Shown: piece after piece, positions 23,613 to 32,135 of the stretch | How positions within the stretch are numbered: position 1 is the stretch's first letter | Layout of the letters: the number at the start of each line of letters is the position of its first letter | Assembly (NCBI GenBank): GCA_023954075.1 | Contig: JAMLIV010000023.1 | Span: 1-50,202, forward strand | Origin: Lysobacteraceae bacterium | Lineage (GTDB): Bacteria > Pseudomonadota > Gammaproteobacteria > Xanthomonadales > Xanthomonadaceae | DNA: 50,202 bases | Direction of reading: 5' to 3' | Program-made: the position numbers and the translations under genes | Notes under the pieces: model-generated | The model's database searches: none | Told to the model about the DNA's origin: nothing | The model's input: only the letters and a program-made list of their open reading frames with translations

Positions 23613-24920
23613 TCAGGCAAGACGATTGCCGTCCATGTCGACATGGATCGGCTCCTCGTCACTCTCCCCGCGCGACACCACCACCGCGGCGACCAGATCG
23701 CCGCTGACGTTGAGCGTGGTGCGGCACATGTCGAGGAATCGGTCCACGCCCAGGATGATGCCGATGCCCTCCGGCGGCACCCCGACCATGCCGCAGATCA
23801 TCGCGATCACCGGCAGCGAACCGGCCGGAACGCCGGCCGTGCCGATGCCGCCGAGGATGCACACCAGCATCACCACGAACTGCTGGGTGAGGCTCAGGTC
23901 CACGCCGAAGAACTGCGCGAGGAACAGCACCGTGACGCCTTCGAACAGCGCGGTGCCGTTCTGGTTGGCGGTGGCTCCGATGGTCAGCACGAAGCGCGAC
24001 ACCTTGCGCGGCAGCTTCAGCTCTTCCTCGGCCACCTTGAGCGCGGTGGGCAGGGTGGCGTTGCTGGAAGCGGTGGAGAAGGCCATCACCATGGCCTCCT
24101 GGATGCTGCGGAAGAACACGCGCGGCGACATGCCGCCGGCCACGCGCAGCACCAGCGGGTAGACCACGAACTGGTGGATCGCCAGCGCGCCCACCACCAC
24201 CGCCACATACGCGCCCAGGCGGATCAGAAGCTCCCAGCCGAACAGCGCGGCGAGGTTGAACACCAGGCAGGCGACGGCCCAGGGCGCGAAGCGGATGACC
24301 AGATTGATCAGGGTCATCGCGATGTCGAACAGCCCTTGGACCACGCCCTTGACCCGCGCCGCGCCGGGCGTGTTGGTGAGCACCAGGCCGATGCCGAACA
24401 TCAGTGCGAAGAACATCACCGCCAGGATGTCGTTGGATGCCGCCGCGCGAAACACGTTGTCCGGTACGATCTGCACCAGGAGCTGCATGCCGGTGCCGCT
24501 GGTCCGGGCGCTGTCCACGATGCCCTGGGCACGCCCCGCGCCCTCTTCCAGCAGGCGATTGGCCAGCTCCGGATCGACCCCGCCGCCCGGATTGAACACG
24601 TTGACCATGATCATGCCCAGCGCCACGGCGATGGACGACACGATCACGGTGTAGACCAGCGCCTTCCAGCCCACGCGCCCGAGCGAACGGATGTCGCCCA
24701 TTTCCGCCACGCCCATCACCAGCGCCGAGAACAGCAGCGGGATCACCAGCATGAAAAGCAGCCGCAGGAAGATCTGTCCGACCGGCTGGGTGACGTAGGT
24801 CGTCAGCAGCTGGAGCCACTGCGTGTCAGCGGCAAAAAAGTGGACGATGAGGCCACCGAAGAGGCCCACGGCGAAACCGATCGCCATCTGGGTGTGGAGC
24901 GGAAGCTTCTTGCGTGCCAT
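23613..24920 (-). CDS. Dicarboxylate/amino acid:cation symporter
   Basis: DAACS-family (GltP/DctA-type) inner-membrane transporter of 435 residues with about eight spans and two re-entrant hairpins. Diagnostic strings are the serine-rich hairpin MAFSTASSNATLPTAL (~283-298), the cation site TIGATANQNGTALFEG (~325) and GTAGVPAGSLPVIAMI followed by GVDRFLDMCRTTLNVSGD (~385-405). DRxxDMxRTxxNVxGD is typical of glutamate/aspartate and C4-dicarboxylate carriers, and the substrate cannot be told more precisely. ATG at 24920 starts the first amphipathic helix. A 72-bp gap separates it from batD upstream on the same strand. Confidence 0.92.
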   Translation of the reverse strand: MARKKLPLHTQMAIGFAVGLFGGLIVHFFAADTQWLQLLTTYVTQPVGQIFLRLLFMLVIPLLFSALVMGVAEMGDIRSLGRVGWKALVYTVIVSSIAVALGMIMVNVFNPGGGVDPELANRLLEEGAGRAQGIVDSARTSGTGMQLLVQIVPDNVFRAAASNDILAVMFFALMFGIGLVLTNTPGAARVKGVVQGLFDIAMTLINLVIRFAPWAVACLVFNLAALFGWELLIRLGAYVAVVVGALAIHQFVVYPLVLRVAGGMSPRVFFRSIQEAMVMAFSTASSNATLPTALKVAEEELKLPRKVSRFVLTIGATANQNGTALFEGVTVLFLAQFFGVDLSLTQQFVVMLVCILGGIGTAGVPAGSLPVIAMICGMVGVPPEGIGIILGVDRFLDMCRTTLNVSGDLVAAVVVSRGESDEEPIHVDMDGNRLA

Positions 24921-24992
24921 GCGCGAGGGTTCGGAACGGAAAGGGACCGATGGTACACCAGCGCGTTTTCCCTCCCGCCGTGCGCCGCGGGA

Positions 24993-26669
24993 TCAGCGCG
25001 GCGGATAGAGCGGCGGCAGCGCGCCTTCGTCGGTGGCCATCGCGTTCGCCGCAGCGCGCAGCTCCGGCGAACGCGCAAAGGCCGCGCGCAGGCGGCCGAT
25101 CATGCCGTCCTTTCCGTCGCCACGATACAGCGCCCGATCCAGCGCCAGCACCGCCTCGCGCTGCTCGCCGTCAGCCAGGCGCGCGGCGAGGGATTCCAGA
25201 TCGCGCGTTCCCGGCGCGATACGCAGCAGGGCGCGGCGCGCGCCAGCAAGATCATCACGGGCCAGCGCATGCGCCAGCTCCGGCCGCCACGAGGCCGACG
25301 CGCGCGACGTCGCAGCCGGCGCACTGCGGCCACGCTCGCGGCGCGCCTGCAACCACCACAGCAGCAGGGTCAAGGCCCAGGCCAGTGCGAAGAAAACCGC
25401 CAGCACCTGCCACAGCCGCATGAGATCGGGCCGCAGCGGATTGCTGGCGGCATGCGGAACGCCGGCCGCCGCCTCCGGTGCCGACGGCCTCTGCGGCGAT
25501 GCGACGGGCGCAGGCAGCACCTCGACGCTGCGCGCGGGCAGGATGTTGCGCTGCGCGCGATCATCGCCGACGTTCCACCAGGCGATGCTGCGCTCGGGCA
25601 GCTCCAGCCGCCCCGCGCGCAGCGGCACGATGGCGAACTTGCGGCTGCGCACGCCGACCCGCTTGCCGTCGACCTCGCGCGTCTCGCGGGTCTCCTGATC
25701 GGGGTACACCTCGGCCCCGACGATCGCGGGCAGGGTCAGTTCGGGCAGCTGTTCGCTCGACAGGCCCTCGGCCTCCAGCGTCAGGGTCAATTCCAGCGCG
25801 TCGCCCACGCGCGCCTCCCGCGGCAGGCGCGACGCCGTATCGCTGAAGCGCAGCGCGCTCGCCGGCAGCCAGGGCGAGGGGGCGGCACTCGGCGCGGGAC
25901 GCACATTGAGCGTGACCACCTCGCTGCCGACGCTGACCGGCGTGCCCTGGCTGAAGAAGCCGCCGGCCTGGCCGCCGCGCGCGAGCCGCCCGCGGAAGGT
26001 GATGCCGGCCACGCTGAGCGTGCCGCTGCGCTCGGGCGTCAGCGCATAGCGCCGCTCCACCACGTTGTAGGCGCGGCCCTGGACACCGCGCGTGTACTGC
26101 GCGTCCTGGCCAATGCGCTGCACCTGCAGTCCGTCGCCGGAAGGATCGGAGAGATCGCCACTTTGCAGCGCCACCGCGTAGAAGAGCCGCACCGTGTAGC
26201 CCACCTGCTGCTGCACGTAAGGTGCCGGCGTGTCGACCTCCACCTCCAGGAAAACGTCGTCGCCATCGGCCGCCGAGCCGCGCGCCATGGGGCGCACGGT
26301 AAGCTGGAGCGGAGCGGTCCGCTCGCCGCCGACGGGAATCGCGGGCAGATCGATGACGCCTTCGCGCAGCGGCTCCAGCGCAACCGCCCACAGATTGGTG
26401 CGCGCCATCGCGCCATTGATGAGCTGGATCTGGGTATTGCTGGACCGGCTGGTGATCCGGAAATCCTTTTCCAGCACGGAAAAGTCCGGCTCGCCGGTGC
26501 TGCCGCTCTCGACATTGAGCGTGACCGTTTCGCCCATGCTGACCGCGCTGCGATCGAGCCAGGCGCGCACCTCGGCACGCACGCCCTGGGCGCACAGCGC
26601 GGTCGCGAACAGCAGCAGCGTCGCCAGCAGCCGCGGCAGCACCGCAGGAACAGGCGTTTCACGAATCAT
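24993..26669 (-). CDS. batD: BatD family protein
   Basis: Secreted or membrane-anchored protein of 558 residues of the BatD (aerotolerance) family, last gene of a MoxR-Bat operon. Signal peptide 1-32, then beta-sandwich repeats as in LDRSAVSMGETVTLNVES (~38-55) and VQQQVGYTVRLFYAV. Around 420-440 a single membrane span (LWQVLAVFFALAWALTLLLWWLQ) places the N-terminal part in the periplasm and a helical tail (~450-558) in the cytosol. The start overlaps the batB/C stop by 4 bp (ATGA). Bat operons are linked to envelope-stress and oxygen tolerance in Bacteroides and spirochaetes; the precise reaction is unknown. Confidence 0.9.
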   Translation of the reverse strand: MIRETPVPAVLPRLLATLLLFATALCAQGVRAEVRAWLDRSAVSMGETVTLNVESGSTGEPDFSVLEKDFRITSRSSNTQIQLINGAMARTNLWAVALEPLREGVIDLPAIPVGGERTAPLQLTVRPMARGSAADGDDVFLEVEVDTPAPYVQQQVGYTVRLFYAVALQSGDLSDPSGDGLQVQRIGQDAQYTRGVQGRAYNVVERRYALTPERSGTLSVAGITFRGRLARGGQAGGFFSQGTPVSVGSEVVTLNVRPAPSAAPSPWLPASALRFSDTASRLPREARVGDALELTLTLEAEGLSSEQLPELTLPAIVGAEVYPDQETRETREVDGKRVGVRSRKFAIVPLRAGRLELPERSIAWWNVGDDRAQRNILPARSVEVLPAPVASPQRPSAPEAAAGVPHAASNPLRPDLMRLWQVLAVFFALAWALTLLLWWLQARRERGRSAPAATSRASASWRPELAHALARDDLAGARRALLRIAPGTRDLESLAARLADGEQREAVLALDRALYRGDGKDGMIGRLRAAFARSPELRAAANAMATDEGALPPLYPPR

Positions 26670-28537
26670 CGACGTTCTCCTTCGCGCTGGCGGCGCTGAA
26701 GCTCAAGCTGGAACTTGCGGCGCAAGAGCCCACCCGGATCATCGGGGACGCGCTGCAGGAGGTGCTCCATCGCCTGCTGGCGCTCGGCCTCCTCGACGGT
26801 CAGCGGTGCCGGCTGGCCTTCGTCCGCGGGCGACTGCTCTTCGGCCGCAGACCGGTCCAGGGCCTGCTGCATCTCCTGCGCGTAGCGTTCGGCATCCTCG
26901 CCGGCCTTGCCCGCCTCGTCTTCGCCGGCCTCGGACCCGTCGGAGCCATCGCGCGCCTTGCGCTCGGCCTCCGACGCCTCGTCCTGCGCGCCGGATTTCG
27001 TTTCCGGCTCGCCGTCCGGCGGCGCATCGGACTCCTGCGATGAAGGCGGACCGTCCTCGTCCGGTTCGTCCCCGGAGGCATTGTCCTGCCCGCTTCCGTC
27101 CGATGATGGTTTGCCGCTGTCCTGCCCATCCTGAGGGGAATCCTGCGGCGAGGATTGTTCCTGTCGCTGGCGCAACCATTCTTCGAGCGCCTTGCGGTTG
27201 GCCGCCGCATCGGGAAAGTCGGGCTGCAGGGCGAGTGCGCGCGCATAGGCATCGAGCGCCTCCTCGTAGCGCCCGGCCCCGACCAGTGCGTTGCCCAGGT
27301 TGTAGCTGCCGGTGGCGTCATCACGGCGGGCGAAGGCCTCTGTCGCGGCGGCATAGTCTTCGGCGCGATACGCGGCCGCACCGCGCAGTGCGGGATCGCG
27401 CGCAAGTGCCTGTGCCGCCTTGGCATCGCCCTCTTGCAGCGCCTCCCAGGCGCGCTGGTCGGGCCGCTGCCAGAGGTCGCGCCACTCCAGCGCCTGGGCC
27501 GGCGCGACGGGCAGCGCGATCATGAGCGCGACAACCACCAGCCAGCCGCGTCGAAACGCCAGCGCGGCGAGCGGCAGCAGCGCCAGCAGCAGCCAAGGTC
27601 CTTCGTCGCGCCAGCCGAGGTGGGAGCGCGCGCCCTCTTCGATCCGGGTGGTCGCATCGACGCGCGCCGCGGTGACGCCGAGCCGATCCAGATCCATCGC
27701 ATCGACGGTCAGCTCGGCATAGCGTCCACCGCCGAGGCGCGCGAGCTGTTCAAGCGAGCTGGCGTCGAGCCGCGGAATCAGGATCGCCCCGGCGTCATCC
27801 TGCAGGAACCCGCCGCGCGCGCGCGGCACCGGCGCGCCCTGCGCCGTGCCCACGCCCAGCACCGAGACGCGCAGGCCCGCATCGCGCGCCGCGCGCGCCG
27901 CATTGCTCGCACGCCCGTCGACCTGATCGGTGAACAGCAGCAGGTCGCCGCCGGGTTCGCCGGCATCGCGCAGCAGGCGCAGCGCCAGCTCGATGGCGCG
28001 ATCGGCGCGCTGGCCGGGCAGCGGCATGACATCGGGCGACAGCGCGGCCGCCAGATCGCCGAGCGAGGCGGCATCGTCGGTCAGGGGAGCGACGGTGAAG
28101 GCGTCGCCGGCATAGCCGATCAGGGCGGTCTGGCCTTCGCCGCGGCGCGCCAGCAGGTCGGCCAGCTTGAAGCGCAGCCGCGACATGCGGTCGGGCTTGA
28201 GGTCGGTGGCGTGCATCCGCTCCGACAGATCCACCGCCAGGATCAGCGGGGCCTGCAGCTGCACTACCGGGCGAGCCTCCTGCCGGAACGACGGGCCGGC
28301 CAGCGCCAGCACCAGGAGCACGAATCCGGCCGCAGCCAGCCAGGGCATCGCGCCGGAGCGCAGCACGCCGGCCGATTCCTGCACCAGATACGGCAACAGG
28401 GCGGGGTCGCAGATGCGCCGCCACGGATCGGCGCGACGCGCCTGCCGCCGCCCGTACCACGCCAGCACCGGCAGCAGCGCCAGCGCCAGCAGCCAGGCCG
28501 GGCGCAGGAAATGGAAGTCGGCCAGCCATGCGCTCAT
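26666..28537 (-). CDS. batB: BatB-BatC fusion: VWA domain plus TPR and acidic tail
   Basis: Protein of 623 residues joining two Bat components. Membrane spans at ~15-30 and ~65-82 flank a short loop. A von Willebrand A domain (~95-270) and another span (~315) follow, then a TPR region (~395-465: SYNLGNALVGAGRYEEALDAYARALALQPDF, split here only by description). Last comes about 120 residues of Gln/Ser/Asp/Glu/Pro-rich, probably disordered sequence and a basic end (RKFQLELQRRQREGERR). The metal-site motif is altered: DLSERM at 103-108 where DxSxS is expected. ATG at 28537 overlaps the batA stop (ATGA). Confidence 0.9.
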   Translation of the reverse strand: MSAWLADFHFLRPAWLLALALLPVLAWYGRRQARRADPWRRICDPALLPYLVQESAGVLRSGAMPWLAAAGFVLLVLALAGPSFRQEARPVVQLQAPLILAVDLSERMHATDLKPDRMSRLRFKLADLLARRGEGQTALIGYAGDAFTVAPLTDDAASLGDLAAALSPDVMPLPGQRADRAIELALRLLRDAGEPGGDLLLFTDQVDGRASNAARAARDAGLRVSVLGVGTAQGAPVPRARGGFLQDDAGAILIPRLDASSLEQLARLGGGRYAELTVDAMDLDRLGVTAARVDATTRIEEGARSHLGWRDEGPWLLLALLPLAALAFRRGWLVVVALMIALPVAPAQALEWRDLWQRPDQRAWEALQEGDAKAAQALARDPALRGAAAYRAEDYAAATEAFARRDDATGSYNLGNALVGAGRYEEALDAYARALALQPDFPDAAANRKALEEWLRQRQEQSSPQDSPQDGQDSGKPSSDGSGQDNASGDEPDEDGPPSSQESDAPPDGEPETKSGAQDEASEAERKARDGSDGSEAGEDEAGKAGEDAERYAQEMQQALDRSAAEEQSPADEGQPAPLTVEEAERQQAMEHLLQRVPDDPGGLLRRKFQLELQRRQREGERR

Positions 28538-29517
28538 GCGGCCGATCCTTCGCGCGCACGCTGCGGCCATCGAATCAGCGACAGCAGCGCCAGCACCAAC
28601 GCGGCACCGGCGGGCCAGGGATACAGCTCGCTCGCCAGGCGCACCTGCTCGGCGCTGTGCTCGATCTGTTCGAGCCGATCCAGCTCGGCATAGATTCCAG
28701 CCAGCTCGGCGGTATCGCGAGCGCGGAAGAAGCGGCCGCCGGTGGCATCGGCGATGGTGCGCAAGGTGGCCTCATCGATTTCCGCCGAGGGCAGCATCAT
28801 TCCGAACGGTCCGCGCTGCGCATCGGCGCCGAAGGCGACGGTGTAGACGCGCACCCGATGCGCCTGCGCCAGTTCGGCCGCCTGCGCCGGCTGCAGGGCA
28901 CCGGCGTTGTTGGCACCGTCGGTCAGGAGGATCACCACGCGCTGCTGCGCCGGGCGCTCGCGCAGGCGCTTGACCGCAAGCCCGAGGGCATCGCCGATGG
29001 CGGTTTCGCGCCCGGCCAGACCTACCGCGCCGGTTTCGAGCTGGTGGCGCACGCTCTGCCGGTCGAAGGTGAGCGGCGTGACCTGATAGGCCTGCTGTCC
29101 GAACAGGATCAGGCCGAGGCGGTCGCCGGCGCGGCGCTCGATGAAGTCGTTCAATACGCGTTTGACGGCGGTGAGGCGATCCACGCTGCGCCCGCCGATC
29201 CGCATGTCCTCGGCCGCCATGCTGCCGGAAACGTCGACCGCCAGCATCAGGTCGCGGCCGGTGCGCGGCGGCGCAACGGGTTCCTCCACCCACTGCGGCC
29301 GCATCGCTGCCACGCACAGCGCCAGATAGGCCAGCGCCGGCAGCCAGAGCCGCCCCGACAGCACGCCGCTGCGGCGTTCGCCCGCCAGCCCGACCAGCTC
29401 GGCATAGAACGGCACCCGCAGCGCCGCGCCGCCGCGCTCGCGGGCGCGCGGCAGCCGCCGCGCCAGCAGCGGCAGCAGCGCGGCGGCCAGCGCCCAGGGC
29501 CAGGCGAACTCAAACAC
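28534..29517 (-). CDS. batA: BatA: membrane VWA-domain protein
   Basis: Protein of 327 residues with membrane segments at the N-terminus (WPWALAAALLPLLA), at ~57-75 (LWLPALAYLALCVAAM) and at the C-terminus (~303-320). The von Willebrand A domain (~88-280) has an intact MIDAS motif (AVDVSGSMAAEDM) and the later threonine and aspartate in LAGRETAIGDAL and LLTDGANNAG. The start is GTG at 29517 (MFEFAWPW), overlapping the DUF4381 stop by 8 bp. With its downstream paralogue it probably forms a membrane complex loaded by the MoxR ATPase. Confidence 0.92.
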   Translation of the reverse strand: MFEFAWPWALAAALLPLLARRLPRARERGGAALRVPFYAELVGLAGERRSGVLSGRLWLPALAYLALCVAAMRPQWVEEPVAPPRTGRDLMLAVDVSGSMAAEDMRIGGRSVDRLTAVKRVLNDFIERRAGDRLGLILFGQQAYQVTPLTFDRQSVRHQLETGAVGLAGRETAIGDALGLAVKRLRERPAQQRVVILLTDGANNAGALQPAQAAELAQAHRVRVYTVAFGADAQRGPFGMMLPSAEIDEATLRTIADATGGRFFRARDTAELAGIYAELDRLEQIEHSAEQVRLASELYPWPAGAALVLALLSLIRWPQRAREGSAA

Positions 29518-29989
29518 GGCGCGCCTCCGCCCAGCGCGGCAGGGTCCGCTGCACCAGCGCGCGAAGGCGTTCGGCGTCCTGCGGATCCACCTCGCGGCGA
29601 TAGGGCACCTCGAGCAGGAGGCGACCGCCGCCTTCGGAAAACGGACGCGCCGGATCGTCTCCGTCGAGGAAATGGAGCCAGGCTTCGCCCTGCCGCGAAG
29701 CTACGCCCGCATCAGTGAGCACGGCCACCCGGCGCAGGAATACCGACAGCGCGGCGGCGTGTGCCGCAGGCGACTGCAAATGCGGGTGACGAGCCTCGAT
29801 CGCGGCGAGTTCGTCGGCCAGCTGCCTGCGCCAGGCGCGCCGCTGTCCCTGCCGCCACAGCCACCGGGATGCGAGGATCAACAGCAGCAGTGCCAGCACG
29901 GCCAGCGCCCACCAGCCCGGCGCCGGCGGCCACCAGCCCGGCGCGGCGGGCAGGTGAATGTCCTGCAGCACCAGTCCCTCGGGCATCAT
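29510..29989 (-). CDS. DUF4381 domain protein of the Bat operon
   Basis: Small membrane protein of 159 residues. One span at ~27-45 (GWWALAVLALLLLILASRW) follows a short periplasmic N-terminus (LVLQDIHLPAAPGWWPPAPG), a pattern typical of DUF4381 proteins found between DUF58 and batA. The cytosolic part contains LADELAAIEARHPHLQ and LSVFLRRVAVLTDAG. ATG at 29989 overlaps the DUF58 stop by 4 bp; a second ATG follows at 29986. Function unknown apart from operon membership. Confidence 0.88.
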   Translation of the reverse strand: MMPEGLVLQDIHLPAAPGWWPPAPGWWALAVLALLLLILASRWLWRQGQRRAWRRQLADELAAIEARHPHLQSPAAHAAALSVFLRRVAVLTDAGVASRQGEAWLHFLDGDDPARPFSEGGGRLLLEVPYRREVDPQDAERLRALVQRTLPRWAEARRV

Positions 29990-30945
29990 GCCGCCGACTC
30001 CTGCCTGGCTCCCAGCTCCGTGGCACCGCGCAGCAGCGCCGCCAGCGCGTCGACCGGATCGGCCTCCGTGACCACCCGGCTGACCCGCACGCCGGCCCGC
30101 CGCAGGCGTTCGATGGCCGCCTCGCGCTGCACGGTGAAGTGTTCCTGCCAGCGCGCCCGGGCCTGACGCGACTCCAGGTACAGGTGGCCCGTCCGCTGCC
30201 CGTCGCTGACGCGATAGTCGCCCGCCGGCAGGGCCGCGCACTCGATCGCATCCTCGATGAGGCAGGCGGCGAGATCGTGGTGCGCGCGCAGGCGAGCCAG
30301 CGCTGCGGCGCTCGCGTCGTCGACGCTGCGTGCATCCAGCAGCAGCAGCACCTGGCTGCCCGGCCGCAGGATGCGGCGCAGCGCATCCACGCCGCGCGCC
30401 AGCTCGGCGGCCGCCGCTTCCGAGGTCTGCATGCCACGTTGCGGCTGCCAGCGCACCAGGGCATCGAGCGCGCGCAGCACGCCGCGACGCCCGCCGGTCG
30501 GCGGCACGAATTCGACACCGGAGCCGCCGGCGGCGGCCGCAAGGCGGTGCCCCTGCTGCATCGAATGCCACAGCATGAGCGCCGCCAGCCGTCCGGCCTG
30601 CACCGATTTGAAGCAGGTTCGCGTGCCGAAGGCCATGGCCGCGCTGCGGTCGTAAACCACGGCGGTGATGCGCTCGCGCTCGGGCTGGAAAAGTTTCGTG
30701 TGGGTGCGCCCGCTGCGGGCCGTGACGCGCCAGTCGATGTGGCGCACGTCGTCGCCCGGCGCATAGGGCCGTGATTCGGCGTACTCCATGCCGCGACCGC
30801 GGAACGGTGACTGATGTCCGCCGGAAAAGAGATCGGCGCTGCGGCGCTGCGTCATGCGCGCCAGGCGCGGCACGCACGCGCGCAGCGCAACCAGTTCGCG
30901 CAGATCGAATCGCACGCCGGGGATGGACGGGTTTGCGGAATCCAT
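29986..30945 (-). CDS. DUF58 (VWA-like) protein
   Basis: Soluble protein of 319 residues of the DUF58 family, constant partner of MoxR ATPases. The diagnostic block is FRGRGMEYAESRPYAPGDDVRHIDWRVTARSG, abbreviated as GRGMEYAESRPY and DDVRHIDWRVTARSG (~50-80). The VWA-like part begins VVYDRSAAMAF, where the metal motif is degenerate (DRSAA). The gene starts 12 bp after the moxR stop. By analogy with related operons it links the ATPase to the membrane Bat proteins. Confidence 0.92.
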   Translation of the reverse strand: MDSANPSIPGVRFDLRELVALRACVPRLARMTQRRSADLFSGGHQSPFRGRGMEYAESRPYAPGDDVRHIDWRVTARSGRTHTKLFQPERERITAVVYDRSAAMAFGTRTCFKSVQAGRLAALMLWHSMQQGHRLAAAAGGSGVEFVPPTGGRRGVLRALDALVRWQPQRGMQTSEAAAAELARGVDALRRILRPGSQVLLLLDARSVDDASAAALARLRAHHDLAACLIEDAIECAALPAGDYRVSDGQRTGHLYLESRQARARWQEHFTVQREAAIERLRRAGVRVSRVVTEADPVDALAALLRGATELGARQESAA

Positions 30946-30957
30946 GCCGATGCGTGA

Positions 30958-31962
30958 TCAGGGGACCGGAACGCAGTCGAGCAGGCGATCGATCACCGCA
31001 TCGCTGCTCGTGCCGTCGGCTTCGGCTTCGAACGACAGCAGGACGCGATGACGCAGCACGTCGTGGGCCACGGCGTGGACGTCCTGCGGGGCCACATAGT
31101 CGCGCCCGGCGAGCCAGGCGTGCGCACGCGCGCAGCGCTCCAGCGAGATCGTCCCGCGCGGGCTGGCGCCAAAGGCGATGCGGCGCGCGAGCGCGGCGTC
31201 GTAGGGCGCGGCGTCGCGGGTCCCCAGCACCAGTTCGATGAGGTAGCGCTCCACCTCCGGCGAGACGTGCACGTCGAGCACGGACTGGCGAGCGGCGAAG
31301 ATGTCCTGCACGGGAATCCGCGCAACTGGCTCGTTCTGATCCCGCGCGCCTGCGCTTCGCTGCGCCTGCTCCCGGGCCAGCGCGAGGATGCGCTGCTCCG
31401 CATCGGCCTTCGGATAACCGATGCGCACATGCATGAGAAAGCGGTCGAGCTGCGCCTCGGGCAGCGGGTAGGTGCCCTCCTGCTCGATCGGGTTTTGCGT
31501 GGCCATCACCAGGAACAGCGCCGGCAGCGGATAGGTGACGCGCCCGACCGTGATCTGGCGCTCGCCCATGGCTTCCAGCAGGGCCGACTGCACTTTGGCC
31601 GGAGCGCGGTTGATCTCGTCGGCGAGCACGAGGTTGTGGAAGATCGGCCCGGGCTGGAATTCGAAGCGCCCCTCCTGCGGCCGATAGATGTCGGTGCCGG
31701 TCAGGTCGGAGGGAAGCAGGTCCGGGGTGAACTGGATGCGGTGGAAATCCGCCTCGATGCGCGCCGCCAATTCCTTGATCGCCGTGGTCTTGGCTAGACC
31801 CGGCGCGCCTTCCACGAGGAGGTGCCCGTCTGCAAGCAGGGCGATGAGCAGGCGCTCCACCAGCTCGGGCTGCCCGACGATGCGCGCGGCGAGGTGGTCG
31901 CGCAGCCGGGAAAACGTGTCTTGCAGCGCGGTGGCGTCCGCGCGTTCGGTGAATCCATCCAT
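30958..31962 (-). CDS. moxR: MoxR-family AAA+ ATPase
   Basis: Cytosolic AAA+ chaperone of 334 residues, first gene of the Bat operon. Walker A is GAPGLAKTTAIKE (~53), Walker B LVLADEINRAPAKVQ (~117-131), sensor 1 MATQNPIEQEGTYPLPEAQ (~155-173) and the arginine region LDRFLMHVRIGYP. The lid domain has GASPRGTISLERCARAHAW. ATG at 31962 (MDGFTERADATALQ) is chosen; an upstream ATG at 32073 is out of the conserved region and beyond a TAGAAT -10-like box at 32036-32041. MoxR proteins are thought to load metal or remodel VWA partners. Confidence 0.94.
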   Translation of the reverse strand: MDGFTERADATALQDTFSRLRDHLAARIVGQPELVERLLIALLADGHLLVEGAPGLAKTTAIKELAARIEADFHRIQFTPDLLPSDLTGTDIYRPQEGRFEFQPGPIFHNLVLADEINRAPAKVQSALLEAMGERQITVGRVTYPLPALFLVMATQNPIEQEGTYPLPEAQLDRFLMHVRIGYPKADAEQRILALAREQAQRSAGARDQNEPVARIPVQDIFAARQSVLDVHVSPEVERYLIELVLGTRDAAPYDAALARRIAFGASPRGTISLERCARAHAWLAGRDYVAPQDVHAVAHDVLRHRVLLSFEAEADGTSSDAVIDRLLDCVPVP

Positions 31963-32061
31963 GAGAGTGTCCGTTGCCGAGGCGAGTCCGAGGGGCGGAG
32001 CGCCGCTTGGACAGCGGCGCGTGGCGAAGGTTCGGATTCTAGTGCGGCGCGGCGCATTGTC

Positions 32062-32099
32062 GCGCCCTCGCATGCCCGAGGCGCCCTCGCATGCCCGAG
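32062..32099. repeat. Exact 19-bp tandem duplication
   Basis: Two identical 19-bp units (32062-32080 and 32081-32099) stand between the EAL gene stop and the moxR promoter region. Each unit contains a small CTCG...CGAG hairpin. The remainder of the 173-bp gap (31963-32135) shows only the TAGAAT box for moxR. Confidence 0.85.
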
Positions 32100-32135
32100 G
32101 TGCGCGTGCGTGACCTGCGACGGCGTCGGATCGGG

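Noticed and set aside
32062..32099. CRISPR-like direct repeats.
   Set aside because: Only two units, immediately adjacent with no spacer, and no cas genes in the window.
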